From: Nymphaea colorata
Taxonomy: Eukaryota; Streptophyta; Magnoliopsida; Nymphaeales; Nymphaeaceae
Reading direction: 5' to 3'
Assembly (NCBI RefSeq): GCF_008831285.2
Contig: NC_045139.1
Coordinates: forward strand, 31,471,706-31,535,705
Length of the DNA stretch: 64,000 nucleotides
Made by a program: the position numbers and the translations under genes. Below, piece after piece: positions 11,416 to 24,260 of this stretch (the stretch's first letter is position 1; each line of letters starts with the position of its first letter). Under the pieces are notes generated by a model that saw nothing but the letters and a program-made list of their open reading frames with translations, had not been told where the DNA came from and did no database searches.

Positions 11416-12159
11416 TATTGCCAAAAATTGATTATGTATGATATCATGATTAGGGATATCAGTAGGTCAGATTTGGATTAGATATGAAGCTAAATGGATT
11501 TAAATAATACGTCATATATGTAAAAATTTTAAATATCCAATTAAACAAGTTAGATTGCTAATGTGCTTAATGGATGGCATTCCAGATAAGATTTGGATTT
11601 TGTTTTAGGGACATATCTAATCAAATGATAATCGTTAACATAGCAAGTTAAAGTTTCCTTTATCTAATAATAATATCAATTGGTTTTGGAAGTCGTTGAA
11701 CATATTCTAATGCACTTTGGATTCAGTTATGATTCAAATTAGATTTCAATTATCAATTTAAAAATTGGACACTAATATGATTAGACATCCCTTAGTTGGC
11801 ATTTGAATCACGATATGTAGACATTTGATGAATCAAATATGGTAAAGGATATAACCATATTGAATCCAATTAGACATCCATAATCATCCAGAAACTAGTT
11901 CAACGAGGCAAGCAAGTCGAGCTCAAGCTCGTCATTATATCCTTGAGTCGAGTTCGAGCCTGTTCTATGGAGAACAACTTGAGGTCTAGCTAAGCTCGAG
12001 TTCGACTCAGCTCATGTGTTGTCATACCTATGTTATTAACCCAAAACCACTTTTTGTTTGACTACCCAACCACTTAAAAAAAAAAAAACATCTTTTTACA
12101 AAGCCAAGTGTGTTGAAAAATCATTTTGTCGATGTCAAATTCCGCCTCTTTACAAACTT
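11416..12159. other. Unassigned spacer before NAC-like copy 2
   Basis: Decayed repeats of 'atttggattagat' type and a patch rich in 'gagctcgag' (11900-12020) are seen. No gene is supported. Confidence 0.4.
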
Positions 12160-12607
12160 TCTCTGGTATTTAGATTTTATGTTCAATAAGGTACTGATCA
12201 TATTCCTTCCGAGGCCACTCATATATACATCTTCCATCTAAAAAGACAGGTTTTCGTAATGTATTGGATACCTTACAAGATCTGAGTTTGTAATTTATTC
12301 CATAAGATTTTATATATGGATAAAAAAGATTTATATCATCTACAAGATTTTTATTGATGGACATGTATGGATAGAAAAGATTAAGTAATTTATTTGGGGG
12401 GAAATCCAAAGAAAAAAATTAGGTTCTATGGGGGGGGGGTTAAGCTGTGACGCACTAGATGAAATTAGATTTGCTTGGGTTATGGAAGGAAATGCAGGTC
12501 GTATATTTGGAATCAATTAACCAAGAAGAAAACTTCTTCTTTTCAAACTATAAATAGGCGTTCAGTGTGGCGGCTAGAGAGACAGCAAGTTACATTGGTT
12601 TTTAGCC
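12160..12607 (+). promoter_or_regulatory. Promoter of NAC-like copy 2
   Basis: TATAAATA lies at 12549-12556, 59 bp before the ATG. Upstream blocks 'ttatatatgg', 'acgcactagatgaaat' and 'ttatggaaggaaatgcagg' are shared with the other array promoters. The leader reads 'tttttagccATGGC', a good plant start context. Confidence 0.75.
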
Positions 12608-13903
12608 ATGGCTGACAAAGACGCCAGGTTGAAATCCTTGATCACAGAGAGTCAAAAGTCTGAAGGTCCGCATCCAGAGGCTGATGTATATGACTTCTCC
12701 ATTTCATACTTATACGGTTGGTGCTGCAAGCTCTCATATCTCTCCCATTTGGAATCTTTAATTGGAGAATGCGAGTTTTATATAAGATAATCTCGGATAG
12801 GGTCGTGGGGTGATTGCGCAAAGCACTAGCTTTTCAATGCTCATTCTTTCAGCCCTTTCATAAAAACTAATCCCAAATTTTTCTTTTGTTCTATTGGAAT
12901 CTAACCCATTATTACAACTAGTAGTTTCACGTACTCCAGGAGTTTTTTATTTTTTTAGTATTGTTCAAAACTTTATAGGGGCTTAACTATATTTTTAAAC
13001 AATTTTGTATGGAACAATTTAACATTTTAAAAAAAGTTTCAATGGGCATTTTTCTCTCCTAAAATCATAGGAGGGCCATGGCCCTTGCCTAACCTCGGCT
13101 CCGACACTATATGTCCAGTTTATATATTAACATTAAAATTTAAAAAATATATATATATAAAGAATTGCATTAAAAGGGATTTAGTATAGCTGGTTGGGCT
13201 AATGTGCGGTTAATAGAAAAGCAATATGCAGCTCTAATATCGCAGACATGAACATATTGAATATAGTCGTCAAAACAAGCATGATCTCTAAGAGTGAGAA
13301 TATTATCCTTGAAGTTTTATGATGCCGATTGATCCATTAGCAGCTGTTTGGCAACACGTAGCTGTTTCACAGTATTCATTGAAAATTAGGAGTCGATTTG
13401 GAGAACAATAATAACCAGTTACTATAGCAAATACTCAAAGAGAGACAAATAGTCAAAAGAAAAGCTTTTCCTTGCGTATATTCAGATCGATGACATATAA
13501 ACCAGTTTAGAGTTTGTCGCTAACTTTGCATTTGCATTGTTTGACATTTTTTCATACAGAAATTACTGCCGCGAACAAAGAGTCTACCTTCTTGACAAAG
13601 AAAACCGAAACGAGAAAGCACAGTAAGGGAACTTGGAGACAACATGGTGGAACTGAAACAGTGAAGTGTTCGGGTGGAAAGGAATTATTTGGAACCAAGA
13701 CAGTGTTCCGGTTCCATCATCCCGGAGGAACTCCGAGTAGCTGGTTTGTTACTGAGTTTTGTGTTGATAAAGATTACCGAACTCGACACAAAATACCAAA
13801 CCCGGTGAGCACTACACTACATCCATATTTGCTGCCCATGATTTGTTAATTTGTTTGCGCGTATGCACTTATTTTCTTTGTGCATCTATATTAAATACAA
13901 CAA

Positions 13904-13941
<38 letters not shown>

Positions 13942-14632
13942 TGGTGCGATTTTTATAAATGCATGTAAACATAAAGATCATATTTGCTTGTTGTGATTCC
14001 CATAGTGGAATCCTCATATCTACACATCACATTATAAATTTCTTGAAAATCAATGTTGAATTCTTCACATCTTGTCGTTAGATTGAAGCAATGAGAAATT
14101 AAAATTTCCTGAAAGAATGAACGATGTAGATTGGGGCCAATTTAAATAACTTAGTCATTTTGAAGATCAGATTGTGAATCTGCTGGTAGACCATGGGTAG
14201 ATAGAAGGAGGCATGTGATTGTTTCTTTAATTTACTCCTGCCGAAACATTACTGTTACTGCTGAAAAGAGAATGCCTGTTTAACAACAGTGACATTCTGT
14301 TATTGTTCCATGAACGTGTTAAAAAAATCCGGCAGATCTATAGAAGACTGTAACATACACCTATTGTGGGAACACCCTACCAAAAAAAAAAAAAAAATCT
14401 TTGCGCTTGGGCCAATGACGCAGCTGGTGACTAAAAAACCCAAGCACATCAATTGTTGGTTGGAAACTAGAAAGGAATGAAAGAATAGAGCAATTATTGG
14501 TTTTGGCTATTTGTTCAAACTCTCTTGACGTAATATTGTTGCTTGAAATTATACAATGAACAGGATCACGTAGTCTGCAAGCTAGAATTTGTGTCCCAGC
14601 CGCCGGACGAAGGTTCCTCGTCTAAGCCATAA
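12608..14632 (+). CDS. Miniature NAC-like protein, copy 2 (3 exons, 140 aa)
   Basis: Exons are 12608-12716, 13560-13804 and 14564-14632, 423 nt in all including TAA. Exon 1 gives MADKDARLKSLITES, then PEADVYDFSISYLY, corresponding to the end of NAC subdomain A and to B. The phase-1 junction (TACG|GTTGGT to CAG|AA) creates Glu. Exon 2 carries KKTETRKHSKGTWRQHGG (subdomain C) and FGTKTVFRFHHPGGTPSSWF followed by VTEF (subdomain D). Exon 3 gives DHVVCKLEF (subdomain E) and ends soon after. Both intron positions match those usual in NAC genes. The LPPGFRF dimerisation arm is absent, WKATGKD has become WRQHGGT, and there is no C-terminal regulatory region, so ordinary NAC transcription-factor activity is doubtful. 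Intact in sequence; expression is unknown. Confidence 0.75.
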
Positions 14633-14825
14633 TGGAAGCAAAAGACTGAAGTTGAAGAAGCAAGTTCTACGACCGAGTGAAAGCAGAAGAATGGGTACTA
14701 GCTAGATATAGAATAGCGGTTTCAGCATTATGTAATAGGGAAAGTTTAGTTCTGATGTAACAATTGTACTCAATCTAAATAGTGGAACTCTTCTTGTGAT
14801 AAAACTCGCTTCTGATCATTCTTTT
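14633..14825 (+). other. Conserved 3' block of copy 2
   Basis: Same block as after copy 1. Directly after the stop, the frame stays open for 15 codons (KQKTEVEEASSTTE-like) to a TGA at about 14680, suggesting an older, longer C terminus. Confidence 0.5.
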
Positions 14826-14834
14826 GCACACACG

Positions 14835-14872
<38 letters not shown>
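14826..14872. repeat. (CA)n(TA)n microsatellite
   Basis: A CA-rich run passes into a TA run just after the 3' block. Confidence 0.85.
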
Positions 14873-16454
14873 CACATACACTTTCACAGACACATAGGCA
14901 GAATTGAAACTAATCCTAAGGCTAACGTTTTAGGTGCAAGTTTGCGTAACCCAATCTATACATATATGTGCGAATTTACTAATATATAGATTTTTTTTCA
15001 AATGTATTCTACAAAACTGGTTTCAAAAGACGTCATAAAGATTCATTAGATGAAAATAATATTTACCGAAGAAAGACAATCAAAGGAAAGGGAAACTATA
15101 TGTTCGGTTCCTTCTGCAAGAGAGCAAAATAAAAAATAAATAAGAAAAAAAAGGAAAATACTATATATATATATTGAATTAAAGTAATATCAAAGCGCAC
15201 TATTCGTCTATTTAACTGTTGGTGTATATGTACAAAAATTTTCTACTTATTAATTAATTTATAACACCTATGTCTTTCTTCTTGTCCAGTTTTTCACGAT
15301 TTGTTTCCAAGCTGGATTCTCCATGAAGAAATATAAAAAGGAAAATTGGTAAATCAAGAAATTTAAAATATATGTAACAAGTGTTAGGGTTGTTGCTTCT
15401 TGATCTGCCAAGTCGGCTATGTATCCAATTGGGCCCTCGTTTACACAGATCAGTCCGTTGGGGGGTTAGATTCTGGCTGGAGTTTCAAAGAATTTCTTTA
15501 TTTTTTACTTGTAATTTCCATCGGCATCGTTGAAAAATCAACAGCTGCGACGAATTAGTAGTATCCTTTCATAAATTCGAATTTATGTTTTCATAAAATT
15601 TTCAACTTACTTGGTCTGCGGTCAAATTTCTGATTATTTAATAGATCAAGAACTGAATTTTCAATCATATTTGGTATTATAGAGCGCACACTAGGGCTGC
15701 ACATGAGCTGAGTAGGGCTCTAGTTTGGTCAGCTTAAACTCGACTCCACTTAGAAAACTTGAGCTCAAACACTACTCGAACTTGAGTCAAGTTCGATAGA
15801 ATGAGCTCGAGCTCGACATAACGACACAACATGGAGATCAAGCTCGACTCGTTTAACTTGTTTACCTTAAGCCGTTTCTTTTAACTCGTTTAAGCCGTTT
15901 AACTATTCTTTCATTATAATTCAACATTCATTATAATATATTCTTACAACTCAAACTCGACTTATCTAGCATTTCAAGCATACATTTGAACTCGAACTTA
16001 ACTCGTTTATAGACGTAGTTGAGTTTAAGTCAAGTTTTGAGGAGCAAGATTGAGTCGGGTCGACACATTATGCAGGCCCAGTCCCATGTCAGGAACCCAA
16101 CATGTAGCACAAAATGTGATTTGATCGTCACAAGCCAATTGTTGAGCTTTGTCCAAATATTGTTTTCACTGTATACTGCAGTTTCCTTCTTAGCTCTTGA
16201 GGATGAAGTTCATCAAGTAATGGTCTTTGTTTTCTAAAAGGTACAAATCAATGTCCTAATTATCGGTTTCCATCTAATATTAGGAACCCAAAAAAATATG
16301 CTATATCAGATGACGTGGGTTGGGTTGTATCAAACACATTTTTAAATCAACTATATTTGTTGTCATTATATTATTATTTAAATTGGGTTATATTATTCTG
16401 CTGTCCAATGCTGGTAAGAACCAAAGAACATCAAAATCCACCATCTAAATCTAG
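14873..16454. other. Duplicated spacer, no gene
   Basis: The spacer is largely matched by 34210-35746. It holds a patch of 'gagctcgagctcgac' type repeats (15690-16060) and the flank 'aaaaaatatgctatatcaga' that precedes the L1 fragment. The same flank occurs at 22800 without an L1 fragment. Confidence 0.5.
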
Positions 16455-17519
16455 ATGGTTGAAAGATGGTGATCACCACGCATCTTTCTTTCAAGCGAAC
16501 TATAACTATATAAAACATCTCGATTGTAAGGACAAAATTATTAAAGATCCCCAGGAAATTCGTCAATACTGAGGTTTTTATTATTTTTTTTTTTTTTCAG
16601 AATCTGTTAAAAGATACTGGTAAGCTGGCAGGGAGGTTGAATGCTGGTCCTAAGGTAACTGAACCAAAAAATATATCTGTTTTGTCCTATTACTCTGGAT
16701 GAAGTAAGAAGGGTTGTCTTTCAGGAAGATAGGCTTAGTTCACCTGGCCCCGATGGTTTTGGTGCATGTTTTTATCAGGATCGTTGGGAGACTGTTGGAT
16801 CCAATGTCTTCCAAGTGGTTGCAGACTTTTCCAAGACTGGCCGGCAAGCGAAAAGAGTGAACAAATCTATCATCTCTTTAATTCCAGAAGTTGAAGATGG
16901 GAACTAAAAGTGTTGGAGATCTTAGGCCGATTGCCCTATGTAACTCGGTTTACAAATTCTTTTGACTGGATGAATGGGGTTCTTGCAAGGGTTATAGGGC
17001 AGGAAGAAGTTGCTTTTTTACAACATTATTGTTGGAATGAGATAGTTCATTCCCTTCAATTTGGTAGGAATCCAGCTCTGTCTTAGAATTGATATCTCCA
17101 AGGCGTATGACAAGGTCAATTGGAATTTCCGAAATTCTCAGTGTGCTCCCCAGGCGTTGGTAAAAGAGACGCGTGAAACTAACTATGATGTATGTTTCAT
17201 CGGCTTCGTCTGCTATCGTTGTAAATGATCAGCTAGGTCACTTTTTTGAGCTTAGAAGGGGTGTAAAGCAGGATGAAAACAACTTGGTCGAGAAGACTAT
17301 TGTTTGGTGGAAGATGGAACCATTCAGATTCCCCGTGCGCCCAAAGCAGGTTTGTCCGCTGCTTTGTCAGCGTATGTTGACGACTTGCTAATCTTTTTGT
17401 AAGGCAGATTTCATCCTGCTTGTTAAAATCCTTGGAGAAATTTAAGGAGTTGTTAAAGGACATGTTGACGACAACTATGAGAGATTAACGGAGGACAGCT
17501 TCAAGGCTAGCGTATGTTG
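16455..17519 (+). pseudogene. L1-type LINE reverse transcriptase fragment A
   Basis: Broken frames on the + strand read WLKDGDHHASFFQ, then PITLDEVRRVVFQEDRLSSP, GPDGFGACFYQDRW, SIISLIPE, VGDLRPIALCNSVYKF and FELRRGVKQ. This is the order found in plant L1-type (non-LTR) reverse transcriptases, from the end of the endonuclease-RT linker through the palm. There are several stops and frameshifts and no 5' endonuclease, so it is a dead fragment. Fragment B at 35747 lies in the same relative position and orientation in another unit, so it duplicated along with the array. Confidence 0.8.
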
Positions 17520-18088
17520 ACGACATGTTCCATGACAATTGAACCTTTCCGTCAAGGAAATGCTAGATTCAGATTTCATCCTGCTTCATGAATTTAAAGC
17601 CATTTTTCATAGTTTGGATGTGTAGTGCCTACAACTTGTATCAGAGTAAGACAAAACTCAAACTTAAAGGGAGGCCTGTGGGGGAATTATCTCCCTAAAA
17701 AACTTGGTCGGATATGTTTCCCTCTCATTTTGAGGAGGTGGAATGTAGAAGTTGGCTCAAGTTTGGTTATGTTCCTGGATATTGTCTATCTCTTTCTATA
17801 AATATGGTGAGCATCCTCATTGTTGTACTATATAAAAAAAACGGGAAAAGACAACTGGTAGAAGGTTTTGAAGATCAGGGAAATGTTGGTAGCGTTTCAG
17901 ATGTTATTGAATTTGACATCAGAGATCGTTTTGAGGAAATGCAGATTCTCAATTCTATTTTGGGTCCTTTATGGGTGAGGTGTAAAGTGGTGTGTACCTT
18001 CAATCACAAAGCATGGGTCAGATACCTGAAGGAGTTTACAGAGTGGAAATTTGTTGAGACAGGATTTCAAGACGTCAGAAAGCTTTAG
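17520..18088 (+). other. Module X, copy 1 (unknown coding-like ORF)
   Basis: A stretch conserved in four array units, always just upstream (5') of a NAC-like promoter and on the same strand. The best frame (17714-18088) reads EVECRSWLKFGYVPGYCLSL, SILIVVLYKKNGK, EFDIRDRFEEMQILN and PLWVRCKVV. In three of the four copies it follows a pyrimidine tract ending TTTTCAG, which looks like a splice acceptor (here TTTTGAG). An upstream part reads in another frame (DSDFILLHEFKAIF). I do not recognise the family. A faint likeness to the region after the LRRs of TIR-NBS-LRR proteins is not strong enough to name it. Confidence 0.4.
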
Positions 18089-18269
18089 CTTAATCTTTCA
18101 ATGTTGTTTTCTGAACCTGCGACAGACCTTTTTTTTGAAGTATGAAGGTTTGACTCCAACCATATTGGTTGCCGAGTATTTGCTACCCTTCTTTTGATTC
18201 TTGTTTTGATTGTCATTTGTCTTCATAAAATGTGGAGGCGTATAGGGTTATGATATTAGACCATGATTC

Positions 18270-18673
18270 AGAATTTTACGTTCAATAAGCTAGCAACTTA
18301 ATATATTCCTTCGGAGATCGCTCATATATACATCATCCATATGAAAAATCTTGTTTTCTTAATGTATTGGCAGCCTTACAAGATCTTCTCGTGCAAACAA
18401 CTTCACAAGATTTTATATATGGGTAAAAAAGATTGATATCATTTACAATATCTTTATTAATGGATCTGTATGGATAGAAAAGATTAATTAATTTGTTTGA
18501 GGAAATCCAAAGGAATAAAATAAATCAAATTACATTTGCTTGGATGATGGAAGGAAATACGGGCCGTATATATGGAAGCAATCAACAAAAAATAAAAGTT
18601 CACTTATTCTTTTCACTGTATAAATAGGAGTTCAGAAGGCTAGAGAGACAACAGGTAACATTGGTTTTTAGCC
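18270..18673 (+). promoter_or_regulatory. Promoter of NAC-like copy 3
   Basis: TATAAATA lies at 18619-18626, 55 bp before the ATG, with the array-wide upstream blocks 'ttttatatatggg', 'ggaaggaaatacgggccgta' and 'ttagccATGGC'. Confidence 0.75.
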
Positions 18674-20705
18674 ATGGCTGACGAAGACGCCAGGTTGATG
18701 TCTTTGATCACAGAGAGTCAAAAAGCTGACGGAAAGAAAAAACCGTATCCAGTGGCTGATGTATATGGCTTCTCCATTTCATACTTATACGGTTGGTGCT
18801 GCAGGATCTCCTATCTCTCTCATTTGGAAAGCTTTTAATCGGACTATGAGAGTTTTGTATAAGTCAATTGATTGCCAGCACTCGCTTTTCGATGCTCATG
18901 ACGTTTCTTTCCGGCCTTTCATAAAACCCAGCTCCAAATGGATTTTTTGTTGGTCCATCTTTAGATCTACCAAAGGTTGCTGTGGGTTGATTTTGTAACC
19001 TATTGGAATCTAACCCGCTGTTACAAGAGCTAAGAATTTATTTTTTCTTGAGTATTGTGGCTTAACTATATTTTTAAACAATTTTGTATGGAACAACTTA
19101 ACATTTTTAAGAAGGTTGGAATAGGAGGGCCATGGCCCTTGCCTAACCTCGGCTCCAACACTACATGTCCATTTTATATGCTAACATGGAAATTTAAACA
19201 AAATATATAAAGAGAGTTGCATTAAAAGGGATTTAGTATAGCTGGTTGGGCTAATGCACGGTTAATAAAAACCCAATCAACGGCTCTACTCTCACAGACA
19301 TGAACATACTGAATACAGTCGTCAAAACAAGCATGATCTCTAAGAGTAAGGATATTATCCTTGGAAGTTTTATGATGCCAATTGATCCATAGGCAGCCGT
19401 CTGGTTAAATGTACCTGTTTTCACGAAACTATATTGAAAATTGAGGCACATAGTGTTTCATGAATCTGATTGAAAATCATGAATACTCCCTAAATGTGGG
19501 CTTGGAGACAACCTCTTGGAGATACAAATAGTTAAAAGAAAAAACTTTTCCTTGCATATATACAGATCGTGTTAGACATAGACTCATAATCCATTTTAGA
19601 GTTTGTAGCTAACATTGCATTTGCATTTTTTTTTTTTTGGCATTTCTTCTTACAGAAATTTCTGTCGCGAACAAAGTGTCAAACTTCTTGAGCACCAAAA
19701 CCGAAACAAGAAAGCACAGTAAGGGGACTTGGAGACAATCTGGTGGAACTGAAACAGTGATGTGTCCGGGTGGAAAGGAAGTATATGGAACCAAGTCAGT
19801 GTTCCAATTCTTTCATTCGGGAGGAACTCCGAGTAGCTGGTTTGTTACTGAGTACAGTCTTGATAAAGATTTTCGAACTCGACACAAACTACCAAAGAAG
19901 CCGGTGAGCACTACAGAACATCCATATTTGCTACCCATGATTGTTAATTTGTTTGCGGGAGTGCACATATTTTCTTTGTGCATCTATATAAAATATACAT
20001 ATTGGTGCCATTTCCATAAATGCATGCAGTCATAAGGATCATATTGGCATGTTGTGATTCCCATTGTGGAATCTTCATATCTATACATCGCATTATAAAT
20101 TTCTTGAAAATCAATGTTGAATTCTTCACAGCATATCGTTAGATTGAAACAATGAGAAACTAAAATTTCGTGAAAGAATGAACGATCTAGATTGGGCCCA
20201 ATTTAAATAACTTAGTCATGTTCAAGATCAGATTGTGAATCTGCTGGTAGACCATGGGTAGATAGAAGGAGGCATGTGATTGTTTCTTTAATTTACTCCT
20301 GCCGAAACATTACTGTCACTGCTGAAAAGAGAATGCCTGTTTAACAACAGTAACATTCTGTTATTGTACTATGAACGTGTTAAAAAAATGAGGCAGATCT
20401 GTAGAAGACTGTAACATACACCTATTTTGGGAGGCGGAACACCCTACAAAAAAAAAGAAAAAAAGAAAAAAAAAATTGCGCTTGGGCCAATGACGCAGCT
20501 GGTGAAGTGAAACCGAAGCACTGGTTGAAAACTAGAAAAAGGAATAAAAGAATAGAGCAATTATTGGTTTTGGCTTTTTGTTCAAACTCTGTTGCTGACG
20601 TAATATTGTTGCTTGAAATTATGCAATGAACAGGAGCACGTAATCCTCAAGCTAGAATTTGTGTCCCAGCCGCTGGATGAAGCTTCCTCGTCTTCGCCAC
20701 AGTAG
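18674..20705 (+). CDS. Miniature NAC-like protein, copy 3 (3 exons, 145 aa)
   Basis: Exons are 18674-18791, 19656-19903 and 20634-20705, 438 nt in all. Exon 1 contains KKKPYPVADVYGFSISYLY, three residues longer than in copy 2. Exon 2 reads TKTETRKHSKGTWRQSGG, then YGTKSVFQFFHSGGTPSSWF and VTEYSLDKDFR. Exon 3 reads EHVILKLEF: the cysteine conserved at this point in copies 2, 4 and 5 is replaced by Leu. It ends in TAG two codons away from where the other copies stop. Splice sites and frame are intact. The loss of the subdomain-E cysteine and relaxed exon 3 may mean weaker constraint. It shares with copy 4 the YGTKSVFQFF variant, so these two are probably closest relatives. Confidence 0.72.
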
Positions 20706-20899
20706 AAGCAAAAGACTGAAGTTAAAGAAGCAAGTTCTACGACCGAGTGAAAGCAGAAGAATGGGTACTAGTTAGATCTGGAATTGCGGTTCCAGCATTA
20801 TGTAATAGGGGAAAGTTTAGTTTTGATATAATAATTGTTACTTAATCTAAATAGTGGATCTTTTCTTGTGATAAAGCTCGCTCCTGATCATTCTTTATA

Positions 20900-20901
<2 letters not shown>

Positions 20902-20962
<61 letters not shown>
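20902..20962. repeat. (AT)n microsatellite
   Basis: A pure AT run after the 3' block of copy 3. Confidence 0.95.
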
Positions 20963-20964
<2 letters not shown>

Positions 20965-21404
20965 CTCACATTGACACAGGGACACAGCGGAATTGAAACT
21001 AATCCTAAGGCTAAAATTTTAGTTGCAAGTTTGTCTAACTCAACCTATACATATATGTGTGTTAAATGACATTAATTTACTAATATTTTTTTTTTAAAAG
21101 GTATTCTACAAAACTGGCTTCAAAAGACGTCGTAAAGATTCACCAGATAAAAATAATATTTATCGAAGCAAAGACAATTTATGAAAAGAGAAGCTATACA
21201 TGTTCGACTGGTTCCTTTTGGTTCAACTAACCTTAGGAACCAGCCAAGGGCTTAAGATATTCTAGCAAAATAAAAATTAAAAAATAAATAGGAAAAGATG
21301 GAATACACACACATATATATATATATATATATAACCTTAGGAACTAGCCAAGGGTTTAAGACATTCTAGCAAAATAAAAATTTAAAAATAAATAGGAAAA
21401 GATG

Positions 21405-21406
<2 letters not shown>

Positions 21407-21461
<55 letters not shown>
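21407..21461. repeat. (AT)n(AG)n microsatellite
   Basis: The same composite repeat and following block as at 6179-6237. Confidence 0.9.
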
Positions 21462-24019
21462 AGGAGAGAGGCGGGGGAAGAGAGGTTTGATCGGTTTGCA
21501 CGACGGAGAACCTAAATCCAAGGCGGTTTTGTATTTATTTAAATATAAAAATATATTGAATTAAAGTAATATCAAAGCACACTCTTCGTCTATTTATCTG
21601 TTGGTGTACATAGAGCAAACTTCTCTGCTTATTAATTAAATTCTGACACCTACATTTTTCTTCTTGTTCAGTTTTTCAAGACTTGTTATTTCCATGCTGG
21701 ATTCTCCATAAAGAATTAAAAAAGGGAAAATATTTAAATCAAGAAATTTAAAATGTATGTAATAGTTGTACGTTAGTGTTGTTGCTTTATATTAAAACTG
21801 CTGTGTTTTTTTGCAAACCAAATTGATTAGAAGAAGCTGAGAAAGATTAAATAATGAGATGGGCATGGTTGAGCTTCAATATTTTAATATTATTTTGACG
21901 ATGAAATAATCAAGTTGTTTCTTTTTTTTTATGGTCACAAATCATATATATTTTTAGTCTAAAATACTTTAAATGGGCAAGAGGTTAACAATCTATCATC
22001 TATTATAAAGACCGGATTAAGGACCATCCATTTTTTTTTTCTCTAAGGTCATTTGTTACATTGGAATTTGAGTAGAGTACGGTACACTAGTCAATAAAAA
22101 AGCCGTAATTCCATAACCTTTAAGGATCCAAAAAAGTTAATACCTACCAAAATAGCATAGGTGAGACCAAAATTGAACAAGTGACACACCTTCTCTATAT
22201 CACATATGCATTTACTGCCCTCACTGCCCTAACTGATACAACCATTGTTACCTTTAGTCTAAAATACTGAAACAACATGATGATGCAATATCTTTTGCAG
22301 ATAGGTTAAATTTGTTATGCATCTGCTCCAACCATAAACTGCAAACAAAGCATCTGCCTATTTGACTTTGAACCAGAAATGTGCCTTTCTATAAATTAGA
22401 CTTTAAGTAAAACAATTTTTTCATCGTTTATCTCCATCCAGCAGAACAGCAAATCGGATAAAGGAAATGAAAGTCATACGAGCAAAAACTTCGAGAGCAC
22501 TGCCAATTTTTCCAACGAAGGGACTAAATTGCATGCCAAAATACCCTAAGCATCAATATAATTATCATTTTCTAATTCTCAAACTTGTCTCGAGGCAAGC
22601 AGTTCTAGTGACAAGGATGCACTACATGTCAGTAATGATTCTTTTTCACCGATGTTCTGATGCCAAATATTGTTTTACCATGTATAATGCAGTTTCCTTC
22701 TTAACTCTTGATGGTGAATTTTATCAATGGTCCTACTCTTCTAAAATGTACAAATCAATGTCTTAATTATCGGTTTCCCTCTCATATTAGGAAGCCAAAA
22801 AAATATGCTATATCAGATGACGTGACTTGTGTTGTATCAAACACATTTTTAAAACAACTATATTTATTGTCATTATATTATTACTTAAACTGGGTTATAT
22901 TATTCTCCTGCCCCATTGCTGGTAAGAACTAAGAACCAAAGAAGATCAAAATCCACCATCCACTCCTTCGAGTGGAGAGGGATTGAAAACACTCTCTTTC
23001 CTATGGTTTGGACTCCAAGTAGAGAAAGGAATCGGAAGAAAGATCAAGGCGAAGCAGGACATGAGAGGAGTTATGAAGTTTGACCTGGCGTGAGAGACCG
23101 CTTAATTGGTGTTTGTTTCGAAAAAGAGAAATAGGATTTCGATTGACGGGTTCATTAACATGAAATTATAACTAAATTTGCATCCATACTAATACTTGAA
23201 TCTGAATTCGAGCACTTGGGTATGCATTGAAATGACTCATGAAATCGAGCCGTTGACAATCTCTATTTGTCCTGGATTTGAAAGTGTAAAGAAATCAAAT
23301 ATGAAAATGGTTTGGATTAAGATCCAAAGGGGCCATGTCTAGTTTTAGATCCACCATACTCATAACTAGGAACAGTTAAGGCTTGAGCTTGGGCTCTATG
23401 GTTAGACACAAGTGAAAAGAAATTGCATATTCGATCGTCCTGGTTCATGAACAACAAAAGATGGATGTACCAGAGGATTGGTTTTATTTGGGGTTCAAGC
23501 CCCAATCCCGTAAAAGAAATGATCTGATTCCCGAAAAAATGGATAAACAAATTCCACCTCCATGCATCATACACATATCGACAGGTATAAACAAATCCCA
23601 CACTGACAAAATTTGTATTGATATTTCTGAGCAATTTTTGGAATTTACATATACGTGCGGATCCACTGCATCCAGATCAGACATTAAGGATAAAAGTATG
23701 GATATCAATTTTAAGTTCATCCATAGTTGTTTATACCTTTATGGCACATTGGTGAGGTAGCAGAATGAGTTTGGCAACTCACTCTCAACCTGCATATGTT
23801 AAGCTCAAGCTCGACTCATTTAGTGAACGAGGGATTTCAGTTTTAAGAATCAAGTTGTCTAGTTAAACGGCTAATAAATGTGAAAAATTTCAAGAAAAAA
23901 GTTGGACCAGACTTTTCTCCTCAAGATTTTAGCCTTCACAGAAGGAAGCATTTCTGAAAATTTTTACCCGGAATAGGTTGACGATATTATGCATGAGCAG
24001 CTTAAATTTCACCTGCACA
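21462..24019. other. Unassigned spacer between copies 3 and 4
   Basis: The block 'gatcggtttgcac...aaggcggtttt' is shared with 6239-6350. At 22790-22960 is the flank that precedes the L1 fragments elsewhere, but here no L1 follows. A 99-aa frame at 23461-23760 has no recognised domain. No gene is supported. Confidence 0.4.
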
Positions 24020-24260
24020 ATATTCTCCAAAACATATACTGAGGATTAAAAAGTTGGGTCATGGTGTTGGTAATCAATACGTAATCAATACATACATCAC
24101 ATATCATTTGCATCAACCACACGTTGTCTTTCATGTTAATAAGAGTTCCACCACGCTGTTATAAGAAAAACATAAAGAAGTTAACGTAAAGGTGCTTGAA
24201 GTTCAGAGGAAATGCATACTTCTTAGTCTTACCTTCGATGTAAATTGCTAGGAAGATAAA
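24020..24260. repeat. Dispersed repeat R, copy 2
   Basis: Matches 11080-11415 through 'acatcacatatc', 'acacgttgtctttcatg' and 'taccttcgatgtaaa'. Confidence 0.6.

Noticed and set aside
17714-18088. Module X as the C-terminal domain of a TIR-NBS-LRR resistance protein
   Set aside because: No NB-ARC, TIR or LRR sequence lies nearby, and the likeness is only a loose hydrophobic pattern. Left as unknown.
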